A DNA stretch of 64,000 nt. Origin: Opisthorchis felineus. Lineage: Eukaryota; Platyhelminthes; Trematoda; Opisthorchiida; Opisthorchiidae. Numbering within the stretch: position 1 is the stretch's first letter; every line of letters starts with the position of its first letter. Both the position numbers and the translations under genes were made by a program. Below, in pieces: positions 23,791 to 36,300 of the stretch. The DNA is taken from positions 261,012 to 325,011 of the forward strand of contig SJOL01010174.1 in assembly GCA_004794785.1 (NCBI GenBank), given 5' to 3'. The notes under the pieces were generated by a model that was given only the letters and a program-made list of their open reading frames with translations, made no database searches and was not told where the DNA came from.

Positions 23791-26700
23791 TTTGACTACA
23801 ACAAACTTTCAAACAATGAATGTTTTAATTAGTTCAAATAAAATGCAAGTGAACAGACAATTTCCGATTTGTCACTCATCACTCAGCTTGGACTCAGATG
23901 AGGTGATTCTGGGAGTGTGAAGATCATTGCGTATTATCCGTGTAGTCTCATTCTTTCATATTCCACCTATTATATTATGATTTACTTTGGCCTTTTTGGT
24001 ACGTACGAAAGCCGCCTTGAGTGTTCTTGCACTGACTCATTATTATATTTTTGTACTCGAAAACGTTAGTAGTTCCGTGCAATCAATAGTACAGCCTATG
24101 TGGTGTTCTCGTTGGCTATCTATTTTTTCCAACCCACTCTGTCGTGGTATCTTTGTTTCTTGTTGATCAAAAACAATGTCATACGTGTTAGCAGATTCAG
24201 GCACGAGCACTTCAGAGTCCAACTACTGGAGCGGAAGAGCAAACATTTAGCAAACAAACACACCATGAAGAATGGCAGGAATCCGTTGTGTTCCTTTAGT
24301 TCACTGTTGCAGTACATCCCGGGGTTTGCATAAAAATAGGTATTGCGGAAATGCTTAAAGCGCATAGAAATATGTGGAAGTTGATATGAGAAAGGATTAT
24401 AGCAGGTGCACATATATCCTGATACAATCAGCCTACAAAAGTATACCGAATGTTATCAGGTCAGCTTGACATAAACTGCTGGTTTCAGTACGGAGGTTTA
24501 GCTTGTTATTGCAAAAACACTGTTCTAAATTATCTTATGATTAAAGTTGCTTAATGAGGTAAAGGGGGCGTAAAACAACAATTTTGTAATAAACGGACAT
24601 GTAGCATTTCGCCAAACCTCCAAAGCGTATTTTCATGCAAGTGTTCAGTCCTTTCCGCTCGGCTATAAAATAATTCCCACGAAGTAGTACAAATAGCTTT
24701 TGACCTGAATGACGGTTATAGAGATCCACGCAATTGAGCATTAAAGCCTACTGGTTTTAGCTCAGATTTCGTCAGCTTATTCTCCCAGTCAATCTCTACC
24801 GCGTAAACACTTCGGTGGAAAAGTGAAACCGAGCGTTTCATAACATAATAAGACAATACTTTTCGCTCGATTCATGGTTTTTGCAAAGTAGTTTGTTGTA
24901 ACGAGTATCATTTCATCCAGTTCCAGCAAAACGGACCTTCGTTGCTTCCAACGATTGCGATGGCTCAAACCTCATCAATAACTATTATTAAATCAAAAAG
25001 ATTATTACATTCTTTCCCAAAGCCGCGCAGATGTCACGTTCCTCAATATACAGCGGCCAATATTTGACGGGACGTGATACACGTTAACGGATTTCGAACG
25101 TATTATTATAAAAAAAACATATTGCAGCTATTTAAAGACAGTAACGAACGATTCTGCAGATCGTACATCAAGCTTTCGCTATATTCATTTGGCGTTCAGT
25201 CAGCGCTGGTATCTTTTTGGAAGCAATGGGCGAGGGAACAACCACTAACCGGAGCTAGGTGCAACATTACGTATGTTCTATTTCTGGGTGTTTTCATACA
25301 CTCCTTATATACCAAGTATCCAAAAACATGGATCGAAGTTCAAGAACCCTTATTGATCTGGTCAAAAGTTCATTGAAAATATTTCTTATGTGGCACGCAG
25401 ACTAATTAAGTGTTCTTGCAGTCATTCCAGTAAAACTTCAGAATGATGACAAAATTTCCAAAACTGCACTCTCATTTATTCCCTGGCTACTTGCAAAAAA
25501 ATAAGATAAACACACTCGACTCTAAATGCATTAGTCTGTGCAGAAATTATTTTCACTGTGAGCGGTGTACCACCAGGTTAAATCTGTTTGATTTGCTAGC
25601 CCTAAGTAAGTTTTCTAGACGCGATCGTCAAGTCTCAAGTGCGTGCCTAGCGACTAACTGACATTTTGTCCAACAAACGAATAATGTTCGTGGGTAGTCT
25701 GGACATACAAATATGAATTTCCTCGCCCAGCTTGTGTTTCTGGAAGCATCATCAGTGCAAAAGTTAATTTTTGGTCACGTTTGGATTGCACTGTTTAGTT
25801 TAGGCCTCGTAGATTAGAAGTGAAAATTCTCAAGGTATCACTTACCCCCTCACGAACAATTTTCGGTTTACTCTATTAGACTGACTTTTACCGGCTATCC
25901 AACATTTGGGATAACCCAGGATCCGCAGGCCTTAACACGTTCCGCTTAGGGTAGTTTGCTATACAGTTCATGAACCAGTGGTACTTTGGTCTATATTCTA
26001 ATGGGTGAACAAAATCCTAAAGTGCGTGGATGCTCTGGTGATATGGATTACAGCCATCCTGCACAGTTGTGAACATAAGCACGTAATGTGGAAAGAAAAA
26101 ACAGCTACCTCCCACCCCCAGATAATTCCAGGTTAGTCAGAGAATTTTAAGCTCCTTACCTGGGCCTCATCTGTGAGCAAGATTTGACTACTGGATTCAA
26201 TCGCTTCATGGTCGACAGAACGACTATTAAACCGGTGCGTCTGTCTACGAACAAATCTCTGAAGTTCAGTTTGACTCCGCAAAATTGAATGTGACGGTTT
26301 GAACTCGACAAACATGAATGATATCAGCATCGAAAAAGTCCACACATATCAAGTTACACCAGTGCTGCAGAAGTATTCTAAAAAGTACTACTGGTTGTTC
26401 TGAGTTTTTCACCACCTTCCTAACTGGCTTAAAACCGAACGTTTTTCGTGCTTCGAACTCAAGAAACCTATCAACTAAACTGATGCTTCAGTCCGGCAGG
26501 AATCAGTCTAGCTGTACCTAGTGGTTGGTGGGACTTCGTTAGAAACTTGTCCACGACGTCACTTTGCTCTAGTTCTAGTGCATGTTCTCATTTTCCAGTC
26601 CTTTCTGCAAGTTAGACGAGTTACAAAAGTGTCGCCGTCGTTTTGATTTATTGCGGAAACATGCGATGCTCCCAGCGTCTGTACGCCTGGCGCGATGAAG

Positions 26701-28054
26701 TAAGCCAAAGGCTGCACATCTCAAGACCTCATCCGTGAAATACATGGGGTTGCGTATATAAAGTAGTACCAGATGGCCAGATAGGAAATCAGCAGGAATA
26801 TTCCGTAAGTAAAATGGGATGAGTGAACAAAAGGAGCCAAAATTGTGATACTTTTGATCGGTTGCAGCAACTTTTCTCCGTCTTCTGAAAACAAGTGCCT
26901 TTCTGGTTTCACCACAGATAACGTATCGGTAAACTGTAATAAAGGCCTTGTAACAAACCGAGTATACCGGCACCAGTCGATCTTTTGGTAACAGACAGAG
27001 CGATAATGACAATTTTGTACTGTACAAATAAGGTATGACCCAGTTAACGCCCGAAATAACATAACATTTATGTGGTTGTTACAGTCGCTGGATTTACTGT
27101 GAGATCGGGTTGCCTTCAGTTCGAAATGCAGAAAACCTGAAGTCAACCAAGTTTTTAGGAGAGAAAATAAATGATTGTGTGGAAGAGAATAAAATAGTCG
27201 AAATAGACTGCAATAAACTGCCTTATCAACCGTTTTAGAAACACAGCCTATTCTCATATTTGACAAATGGAGTGGTGACTAGTTGATCACAACCAAATGT
27301 TTACTCGGAAAAACTCTACGCAGAATTTGATTGACTGGATTTTGCATTTTCTATCTCTCCGGATTGATGATTTAATGCCGATATCTGAGGCTAGCTTTGC
27401 CGTAGGTGCCTTACCATGGGGCAAACTGGTTATTCACTGACTGAAAAAATCTGTTTCAGATAAAATAAGTGACAGGTTTAACATGATGGAAAACGCAACA
27501 ATCCTGGTAAACGCAATACAACCCCAATTCGTCGCATCACGTTGCTCTCCTCAACTGTAAGTACGTAGAACCCTTTAGCAATGCAATTCTTTCCGTCTGA
27601 CTGAGCAACCCTGAAAAAGTTTGCTTCCCGTCGGTTGTAATAAGGCTTTTTTCACTGGCGAATTCGTCCTCAGAAATCACTATCAAAAAAGTCTACATTT
27701 ATTCACCACATAAAAGGTATCTCTCCAGAGTTGTATAGCCTTATTATCACTGAGAATGACTGGCAATTCTAAACGATTACCTGGGTCACTGGTAGCATTT
27801 GGGCAATCAGGTTTATGTGCCCTGTGAGTTACACGAATTTGACTGCCACCCTTCCTAATATGCTGCCGACTACAACAGACAAGTGAAGGTATTTTTCAGG
27901 TGTTAGTGACTCCACATTTATATGATTTTTCTCAACATTATAGTCGTTTGGACAGCCCACTTTCCGTGCTACAGCAGTTATTCTGGGTAATTTACACCAA
28001 AGTTTGAATTGATGTTCTGTATTTTTTAGAGCCCGTTAGCAGTGAATATCCCTG
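23791..28054. other. no identified gene; long minus-strand frames unassigned
   Basis: The most protein-like part is 26575-27266 on the minus strand, where two phases are open together (150 and 181 codons). The longer one ends in a hydrophobic segment that could be membrane-spanning, and TTTATTACAG near 26935 is acceptor-like. Nothing identifies the product. No RNA genes or transposon motifs were found. Confidence 0.4.
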
Positions 28055-28127
28055 GCTTTGTCGAATTCAAACCCGCGACTTCTGAATTGCAAATGAACGC
28101 GTTACCGCTACTCCACCAGCTTACACC
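28055..28127 (-). mobile_element. tRNA-like SINE head or decayed tRNA
   Basis: The minus strand reads TGGTGGAGTAGCGG (box A-like) and GGTTTGAATTC (box B-like, complement of 28063-28073) with tRNA spacing. The T-arm can pair as CGGG/TTCG through two G-T wobbles, as expected after C-to-T decay. The sequence then continues into non-tRNA DNA. The acceptor stem and anticodon loop do not fold convincingly, so this is more likely the head of an old SINE than a functional tRNA gene. Confidence 0.42.
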
Positions 28128-31100
28128 AGACGCACCTCAGTTATCATATCTGGAAGTCCGGACTTGTCCACACTCAACAGATGTGATTGCTTTGTTCTTT
28201 ATCGTGTGCTATTAATAGTTAAAGGAAGTATTGTTAGTACCATCACACTGACACAAAAAGAAACGACATTCGTCTAGTGCCGACAACTTTGATGACGAAA
28301 TCATACTCGCCTAGTGGTGAGGGATGCAGTTTGCTGGCAACTAGCCTTGTAGGAACAAGCGAATTGTTGGCAAATTTTTTGGATCTTGGATATTTTAGTT
28401 TAGCGGTGCCCGCGTGTAGCGAAATCCCTCTGTCATCTGCGCTGATGGATATTGACATCACATCTCTTTCATTGCGGCATTCACGCGGAAGTATACTATG
28501 TCCGTGGAACAAGTCACTTGTTAGATCACTTCCGTTTTATGCAACCGAGTGACATAGGTACATACTGAAGTAAAGCGCAGCAAGTAAGTCAAATATTGTG
28601 GAAAATAATATTAGAAGCGTGCATTGGTCTACTTGAGACGTAATAAATAGCCCCTACCACCGACAGTCTCATTCACCGATTATAGTGTAGATTTTTGATG
28701 GCTGAAAAGCAACACTTTCTGACTTCACTATTCGGACTCACAATGAAACTTATTGTCATGAGTGTGAAAAAGGTCCACTATTCTGCTATAATCTTCTAGC
28801 CAAGTAATAATACTTTGAAACAACGGAATAAATCAAGCCAGTAGAAAGTGCGGTATAGTAAAAAAGTTATTTAGAAGTTTTGTGAAAACGTATTACAAAA
28901 TACGCATGGGATGAAAATTAAAGCAGGTGACTTTAACCAGAGCATGTGACACATTATCTCAAGGCTACATCCTGATGGTGGTGTCTACACGTAGTTTGGT
29001 TTTAATACCCTGGCTATCTACTTTGCCCATCCCACTGGATAAGAAAGCGTAGTTTTGACATTTTCGTATATCATATCCTGGTCATGGCAGTCATAGAGAC
29101 ATCGGTAATCTAAATGCAAAAACAGATGTATTCTCGGGAACCCAAAGTAACAAGGTCTTTCGTGGTCTCCCTGTTAGCATCGACTGAGTACCCGGTTACA
29201 CAAAGGCCGCAATCTAATATACGTTTCTACCAAGGAATCAGTTCTGCCTATGCCATTTTCCATCGGCTATTTAAAGAAATGTCGAGTTCATTTATTCTCA
29301 TGGTTTTACGAAACCTGTCTACACCTCATGATTCGACGACAGTGGAAACTATTTTAGTTGAAACTATTTTTACGCAATGCTTTACCGAGTTCATCCGTGA
29401 TTGAGTTAACTTGATAAAAATGCCTTATTTTCTGAGAGTTCATAGTTCCAATGCAAAAAAGCACCAGAAGCATTCTACGTGAGTAAAGAAAATGTCAAAC
29501 CATCCGTCCACAAGAATTCAAGGAACGCGTCAAGTAATTGCTTCTCCTCGTTTGGATCTGTTCAATTTGTGTATTGTCCAATATAATACTTTCTCTCGTG
29601 GGTTCTCATCAAACGCAATATCCCAAACATCAACTGTAAAATTAGTCGTAAAAATAAGTTTTGCAAACAATCGTCCCATTTTGACAACTATAAGGCGTGA
29701 AATTAGTTTGATTTCAATCCGAGGAGAATAACAGTTACTACATAGAGACAGGTGTGTCATTAAACAGGTTATCTATATTGTTGTGCTGCCTCGACTCTAA
29801 GGTTATTATAGGAACTCATGTGCACATGTTTCTTTCTTTATATTTTCCTTGTAGACATTGTCCAAAGAAAGCATGCTTTGTCGTCCCCTTTCTGACAGTA
29901 TTTGCCCTCTTGTGGAAAGGCAGTATTCGATATTTAAGAGACTTGTTTATAAGCTTCGAAAACCAGATTAAAATTGTCCAGAATTGCCTAGGTACCGTGT
30001 AAGTTCCACCGTATCAGGATCTGAGCAGAATGACTGAAAACGTCTGCTGGTCGATTTACGGAGCATATGCCTGGTATGATTTTCCCTAAAGGAGATACCT
30101 ATTTACACAATAATGCCTTCCCTGCAGGTGTTTAACAGGGGAACATTCTACCAGTGTCTAAGTTCCTGGACAGTTTTTGCGGCAGGATAACGATCACGAC
30201 CGAGCAAGCACAGTTAGGAGAACGACACAGAAGCCCAGCTGTATTGTCAAAATACCAACATATTACGTTCCAGAAAGGGGGTTTACCAGTATCTGTGTTG
30301 AAGACGTCGTCATCAAATTAATGTATCCGAACTGCAATTTTGATGAAATGTAACACTGAGTAGCGTCATACGCGGCATCCAGCGAATTGCTCATTTTAGT
30401 TTCATTCATAAGCGATAATATTTACCCGCAGTTATGATGATGCTTATGCCGGTACAGCTGGATGCTGGGCTAGAACGCGGGTCAGCATTAATTTTACCTA
30501 AAGAAATTTGCACAATATTTCCCACTACGAGCTTGGTTTACCCCATTAAAGGTTTGGTCCACCCACCATGAAACAACTGATCCTGACCAGGTACAATGCT
30601 TGCCTTCAATCCTAAATGAAAGTCATTTGAGCTGACTGAAATTTCCCCAATGAATAATGCTAAATCAGTAGTGCCAGTACTTGGAAGAACCCGGACTTGA
30701 GGCTGAGATTACCACGGTTTTACTCATGGAAGCTATTTAACTAATACTTAAAAACATTGTTGTATTTTAAATTCAGCGTTTTCTTGATACTGTCTTGTTC
30801 CACACGCCTCGTGGCGGGCAGCGGTGCACGAATCATTTCATAATCTTCATGTTCCCATCGGGTATTCGAACTGCTCAGAAGACCACAATTAATTTCTTGT
30901 TGTGACGTCTAAAAAAACTAGAGAAAAGGTGCTTTCGTTAGCAGTCAGAAAGATACTTCTTTCTCGCAACAGAAGTGGTAGTTTTTTTGGCGATATTTAG
31001 CTATTAAGCTCCAATATAACTAAACTTGGAACCAGCCAGTTAGTTCCCTTTTGAATTAGTTAGCTATGATTTCTATCCTGCTTTTAGTTTTAATATTTTA

Positions 31101-31799
31101 TGGCCGAAATACTGGCTTGAACCAGGCTAGTAGCCTGGAGTCTGAAGTCATACAGCGGATTCTCCAAATTCACACCAAGGAAATTGTGTTATTTGGGCTG
31201 CTCAGTAGACCATGACTGGACTGAAAAACATTTAGTTGAACAGAACACGAGTTAAAATTGACTGGCAATTACACAAAAACAACTACACTACATACTTTGC
31301 TTGGGATCTCTTCGAGTCACTGACAAAATCGTTTTCCTGTACCCTTTTGTGGCTTGCAAATTAAATCACAGCAAATAAGCTTACACTTTTCGTCGGAAGA
31401 AAATGGACATAAGAAAATCAGGCACGGGTCAATTGATGGAGCTGACTTGAGTGTTCGAACCAGATTTAGGACAGTTGCTCATCATTTAGTCTGATTCGAC
31501 TATTAGAGGTTTGCAATAATCACGTCACAACGGAAAATGTGCATATTTCATTTGAGGTGTTATAGCATATCAAGAATGTGGCTGTGTGCTACCCAAATGG
31601 GTTCGGGTTACTGTGGGCTTTCTCGCTGTTTCCGTTAGCATTCACGTAAAGGCAAATGAATATTTGCCGGACTACTGCTCGCCAGCGACCATATATTCAT
31701 GCCGATAATTTGGTAGTTGCGTATAACTATTTAGTGCAGATATAGACCTGGGTAGTGATTTTAGAAGAACATTGTCAAAATGCAACCATCATCACTGGT
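28128..31799. other. no identified gene
   Basis: 28243-28552 is open on both strands for about 90 codons, which may reflect local base composition or an old repeat. 29530-29760 (minus) contains an acceptor-like TTTTACAG followed by a short protein-like frame including WDIAFDENPREKV, unidentified. The rest shows nothing. Confidence 0.4.
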
Positions 31800-32111
31800 T
31801 TAAATTGACGTCCGTTGGCTGCTTGGGAAATTGAGTAACGCTGTGGAACTATCTTCATGGTGTAGAACGTAAACATACTCGTTTAAAATATTGTCAGAAA
31901 AGGTTGGGGAGGTGAAATCATTTGAAATTTGTCCCACTGCGATCAATCCAGGGCCACTTCTGACAGAAGTGCTATCAGATAAACATAAGGCATTAGTGTT
32001 GTTGTTCCTTGCATAGTACGTGCGATTCTTCCTCAGAGTTTTCACTGCAATATGTAGTTGCGCCGCCGGTCGTTGTGATGGAAACTTTATCCCTTGATAA
32101 ACCCGTTCCAT
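31800..32111 (-). CDS. unidentified open frame, possible exon
   Basis: A 103-codon minus-strand frame with balanced composition (for example SGPGLIAVGQISNDFTSPTF). Just upstream, AACTCACAG before the first ATG is a plausible splice acceptor. No domain recognised, and the plus strand across the same stretch is also partly open. Low confidence. Confidence 0.2.
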   Translation of the reverse strand: MERVYQGIKFPSQRPAAQLHIAVKTLRKNRTYYARNNNTNALCLSDSTSVRSGPGLIAVGQISNDFTSPTFSDNILNEYVYVLHHEDSSTALLNFPSSQRTSI

Positions 32112-32166
32112 TCTACTTCTGTGAGTTGCCTGTTGGGAAGATTTCTGACCCGCGCTTCATTCTACT

Positions 32167-32362
32167 GCGATATATCTCCGTGTTTCAGGTGCGAACATAC
32201 TGACCCGAGGGGTCTGGATCGAAAACAACCCCGGTGTCTCAGCTTTCTTATCTAGGCTTGGGTAACCTGGCCTTGTCTCAACCTTCATACTTCCATCGGG
32301 TGGCATGGAAGCTACGCGCCAAAAGCGAGTCGTAGCTGAGCAATTTTTTATTGTCATTCATT
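32167..32362 (+). mobile_element. tRNA-derived SINE, copy 2 (head eroded)
   Basis: Shares body and 3' end with copies 1 and 3: TGACC after the head, a GGCTTGGGTAACCTGGC segment, CTTCCATCGGGTGGCATGG, and GTAGCTGAGCAATT followed by a T/A-rich tail. The pol III boxes are badly eroded (box B is about GGATCGAAAAC; box A is hardly recognisable), so this copy is older or more diverged than the one at 5005-5200. Its body keeps GGCTTGGGTAACCTGG, which copy 1 has changed, which helps define the ancestral consensus. Confidence 0.75.
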
Positions 32363-32887
32363 AACTCTTTCAATCTGCGTTTTTCTAACTTAGTGAAGAT
32401 AGGTGACTATTTCCTTCTCCCTTCGACTACTCCCTTCGACTCATTAGTGGAGATAAATCGCGCTCAAAGGCTAACATTCTTCCAGATCTTGGAGTTAACC
32501 AAAGATGAGAACAACATTTAAAAGTAGAAAGCCTCTAAAGATTTCCCAACGATAAATATTCGGCATTTCAATTTCATGACGAATATGTTCTCCACTCCTA
32601 CGGACTGTCGAATATATACGGACGAAACATCTTTCTGCGGCCAGTAATATCAGTAAACGGAGGCGCAAATTATAAAACCTTATTAAGAATGTGGAGGAAT
32701 CTGCACTATCTCATTAATGGATCCCAGCTTTCAGTAAGCTATACAAAAAAGTCATGGAAAATTTGAAGAACATGGGAAATGATGCGGACGTGATGGCGTC
32801 ATTCAATTTCAACTCACTAAACTAAGCGAGATCCCACCAAAATGACTGTCGATGAACTTCCAGATATCCGAAAAGTACCGAACGGAT

Positions 32888-33003
32888 CAGTCCCCGAGTT
32901 TCCATTAAATTTATGTTCTACTTGAACCCAAATTAGACTGAGTTCGACAGATATACATATTTGAAAATCAGTTTGGTTTCCACGGAAAACTCCACAGAAT
33001 CTC
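32888..33003 (+). mobile_element. Penelope-like terminal unit, first tandem copy
   Basis: CAGTCCCCGAGTTTCC ... TTATGTTCTACTTGAAC ... TTTGAAAATCAGTTTGG ... CCACGG matches the same landmarks starting at 33170, so the two form direct tandem repeats with a period of 282 bases. The ribozyme that should sit about 50 bases upstream of this first copy is not recognisable. Tandem terminal repeats are a recognised feature of Penelope-like insertions. Confidence 0.55.
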
Positions 33004-33089
33004 TGGTTTGTGATGTCCTTCAAATAAATGTGCTGCACAAAGGCTGTCTCATGTTTCAGTTCAAGATATCGCAGTATATTTTCATAAAG

Positions 33090-33320
33090 AAAACTACTCA
33101 CAAGGTTGCTGAAAACTCTTCGACAGCCCACGATCGGTTTCTCCCTTCTTGGAGCTCATCAGGTAGGTGCAGTCCCCGGGTTTCCGTCAACATTATGTTC
33201 TACTTGAACACAAATTGGACTGGTTTCGACGAATGCACTCATTTGCAAATCAATTTGGTCTTCACGGGGAATTCCCCTGGAACCCAGCTGAATCCTTCGT
33301 TTATGATGAACGTCACCAGA
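33090..33320. mobile_element. Penelope-like terminal unit, second tandem copy with inverted hammerhead
   Basis: The segment begins with AAACTACTCACAAGG (also at 2287-2302), continues through a minus-strand hammerhead, then a plus-strand body from CAGTCCCCGGG to TTTATGATG at about 33315. In copy 1 (2286-2440) body and ribozyme share one orientation; here they are head to head. Inverted partial repeats are known in Penelope-like terminal repeats, so the ancestral unit may have carried sequence in both orientations. No reverse transcriptase is visible nearby. Confidence 0.6.
33118..33170 (-). ncRNA. hammerhead ribozyme (Penelope-like type), second copy
   Basis: The minus strand reads CTGATGA (complement of 33156-33162), 14-nt stem II GCTC-CAAGAA-GGGA, GAAAC (33137-33141), a stem III ending GGGCTGTC, and cleavage triplet GTC. 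The outermost stem II pair is broken (G-A), and stem III has two mismatches plus a wobble. Core bases and the preferred GTC are intact. Compared with the copy at 2312-2366, stem III differs at complementary places, showing two independently drifting copies of one ancestral ribozyme. Confidence 0.72.
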
Positions 33321-36300
33321 TATACTAATCCTACCCCCTAAGTGCTAAATGCAAATCATGCGTTGGAGAGTGGTCAGATGATATTCAGGTTTGAAGGATC
33401 TCGGTGACGGAGACCAGTTTTGTGATACAAAGCGCTACGGAACACCCAGTAGTAAGTTAAGAACCAAGGCGTTGGTACCGGATAGTCGAAAAGCATTATA
33501 TAAATACGATCCCTTTAGGACAATTTTTGGGAATCTACAGCTCTCGTTGGATCAATGACCATTCGTTATATTTTGGTATGCCATCTAAATGAGTACAAAA
33601 AAACTGTCACGGTTTTGTTTTTTTCATCTTGATTAAAGGACATGCAGCAATCACTTTGCGGTAGGTAGGTGAACTGCCTCAACAGCGACAACCTGCCAAC
33701 GTGGTAGAATTGGGAGACTAGAGAGCTACTGAAACGGTAGTTATAAAACAATAAGCAAATTTCGGGCAAATTTGTGCATATTTCTGGATCATCTCGTCCC
33801 TAATAGCACCTCAAGATAGATAAATCACAGTCAGTGACTGTGATTGGATTTTTCTGGCAATTTATTGTCCTAATCCCGGCCAATAGCACTACTCACTGGC
33901 CACTTCCTGCAGACCAAGTATTTATTCAAAGCACCAAGGTTTGGAATCTCTGTTGTAATTCATGATTCATAAATTGGATGAAACGTTTGTTCAGCATATC
34001 TTGGCTTCACATTATAGGTTCCGAAATCCCAACCACTCTAACTCAGGCTTGAGGGATTGTGCGCTATAAAAATAACCCTCAGTGTTAAATTAATTTCCTA
34101 ATTCCGACCGTTCCCCGATATATAATTATTACTCGTCAGAATTCCAAATGTGCACCCTGGTACCTATCAGGCCCTTCACTGAAAACCTGGAAAGTTTGGT
34201 AACTATTCTGATTAGTTACTGGTAATCAGATGGCTGTAAACTTTTGACTCACGCTCAACTCAGGAAGTGCTACCACAAAGTTGGGGACTCTTCCATAGTA
34301 TAAAAGGAAATAAAATCATCATGTGTAGCAGCCAGATCAGGTAGACACACAAGTGACTGAATTCGGAATTGTACGATTGTTTTCTAGATCACATTTTGCA
34401 GCGCCACTAGCATATTCGAACGGGTTTCTATCGAACTTACGCTAGAACAATCATGGAAGGCACTCTCGAGCGATCGCAAATGTAGTCGATTTTAAACCGT
34501 TAGTTAGCCTGACTTAGTGATCCTGCTCCGATATAGAATCAGCACAGTGCCAGCGTTGTTGCTCACTTCAAAAGGCTGTCGAATGTTTGTGAATCAGGCA
34601 CTTAAATGAATGGCTGACATCCAAATAGGTGTCGCTATCAAAAATGTTTACACCTTGGTTGCCTACGCACAGTAGGGGATCCACAGACGGTTTGTGCTCA
34701 GCCGATTGTGATGCTGCATGCAAGCCTTTTCCGCTGATATAGACCCGGGAGAATAGGATTGCTGGGCGAACATGCACAGACTTATCGCAAGCTATCAGGT
34801 ATAACAATGAACGCCGACAGCAGTTATTTATTTATCATGGAGATACTGGGATCAGCCGGAAATTCTTTTGGGTTTCAGCATCCCTCCAACTATAGAACCA
34901 CGCATTTCTTACTAAGGGCTCCCCATTAAGGTATCGTCAAAATCGTAATACATAACCCAGCAGTACTCCACTACCAATATGGTTAATGATATTGACATGC
35001 TAAGGATGACGTTATCATAATTATAGGTACGCACTGGAAAATGAAATAAGGTTATTTCAGTTCCAGATGGATACATTTAGCATGTGGACCGATAAGTACG
35101 CTAGTGACCCAGAAGGCCCCTCCTTATGCAGCATTTGATAACATGAAGCCAAAAATACTGGTTAACGACTACTTCCTAAAAAGGCAACTAATAGCACACA
35201 CGACGTTATTTTTAGTTCTGCAATATCTTTCTAATTATAGAACAGTTTTTTGTGCAGTTCTAACTACAGGAGGCATTCGAAAGTGTCTGCCTGCTGAAGT
35301 GTTCTTTTATGATAAAAATTTCTGTATAACTGTTTCTGTGAAATACACCTAACATTCTGCCTGTATGGACAAAATACATGGACACTACTAGGTTTCTATA
35401 ACAATGACGAAACTATGGACACCGTGACTAACTGAAGACTACGTTAACGAGGTATCAGGATAATTACAAATTGCTTCCAGATTTGATAATAATCAACAGC
35501 ATTTGTCCCAACGCAACATTTTTCACTCATCTTTGTATCGGTACACAGTCCAGGATGATCACTAAAACTGAAAGTTCACGCCACGCGTTTGTAGTCTTTA
35601 ATTTAAATGTAATTGAAGACAACTTACGAAGAACGTATCTATCGATACTTATGTGAAGCCTATCCAAACGACTGATGTTACTATTCATGAATTTCCATTA
35701 GCAAATGCCACTGTTAATTTTGTCTTACCAAGTGCTGCAATCAGGAAAATGACTGAATACTCACCGCTATGTCATTTAAAAGTTGAAGTATTCTTCATTT
35801 GTTAATCTTTTAACAAACGTTTCGGTAATCCTCATGGTCAATCCTGTGACCAAACGAATGACCGAACGAAACCAATTTATCCCGAGGCGAATGACAAATG
35901 AACCAGCAAAATGAACTAATGTCGGAAAGCATTTGGTGGGTCAGCCACAGCTGAGAGTAGTTTGCTTTTAGGGTAGTAGTCGAAAACCCGTGTTAGAATT
36001 ACAGTAATGGAAACCAAATAGTGCTTAGATTACTTGCTAGTTGCCAGAATACATTTTGAAAATGAACTTACACAAACCAGGTAAAATCTGATTCCGAAAA
36101 ATATTGAAATTTCTTTCACTTAGCAATATTCCATTCTTCTATTTACCGAAAGATTTCGTAGGCCTATGACTTGTTACAAGTCATTTAGACGATGTTAGCT
36201 GTGGTGCCGTTTCTCCTGAAACAAGAGAATTTGCTACAAATGCTACTGTTGCTGATGACTGCCAGATTTGCACGTTACACGCTGAAAAGTACACTGAACG

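Noticed and set aside
25740..25765. Hammerhead-like CTGATGA...GAAAC on the minus strand
   Set aside because: Only eight bases separate the core blocks, giving a two-pair stem II, with no stem III or cleavage triplet.
28243..28552. Overlapping sense and antisense frames of about 90 codons
   Set aside because: Neither shows a domain, and double-strand openness fits base composition. Not called as a gene.
30712..30728. CCACGGTTTTACTC resembles part of a schistosome spliced-leader exon; AACTGTCACGGTTTTG near 33605 does too
   Set aside because: Only 11-14 bases match, no downstream donor or SL RNA structure follows, and the other repeats do not point to a schistosome. Probably chance.
33380..33480. 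Sequence vaguely like 5S rRNA (GATCTCGG, GTTAAG, GGTACCGG)
   Set aside because: Conserved 5S internal control elements are not in order or spacing; no terminal stem.
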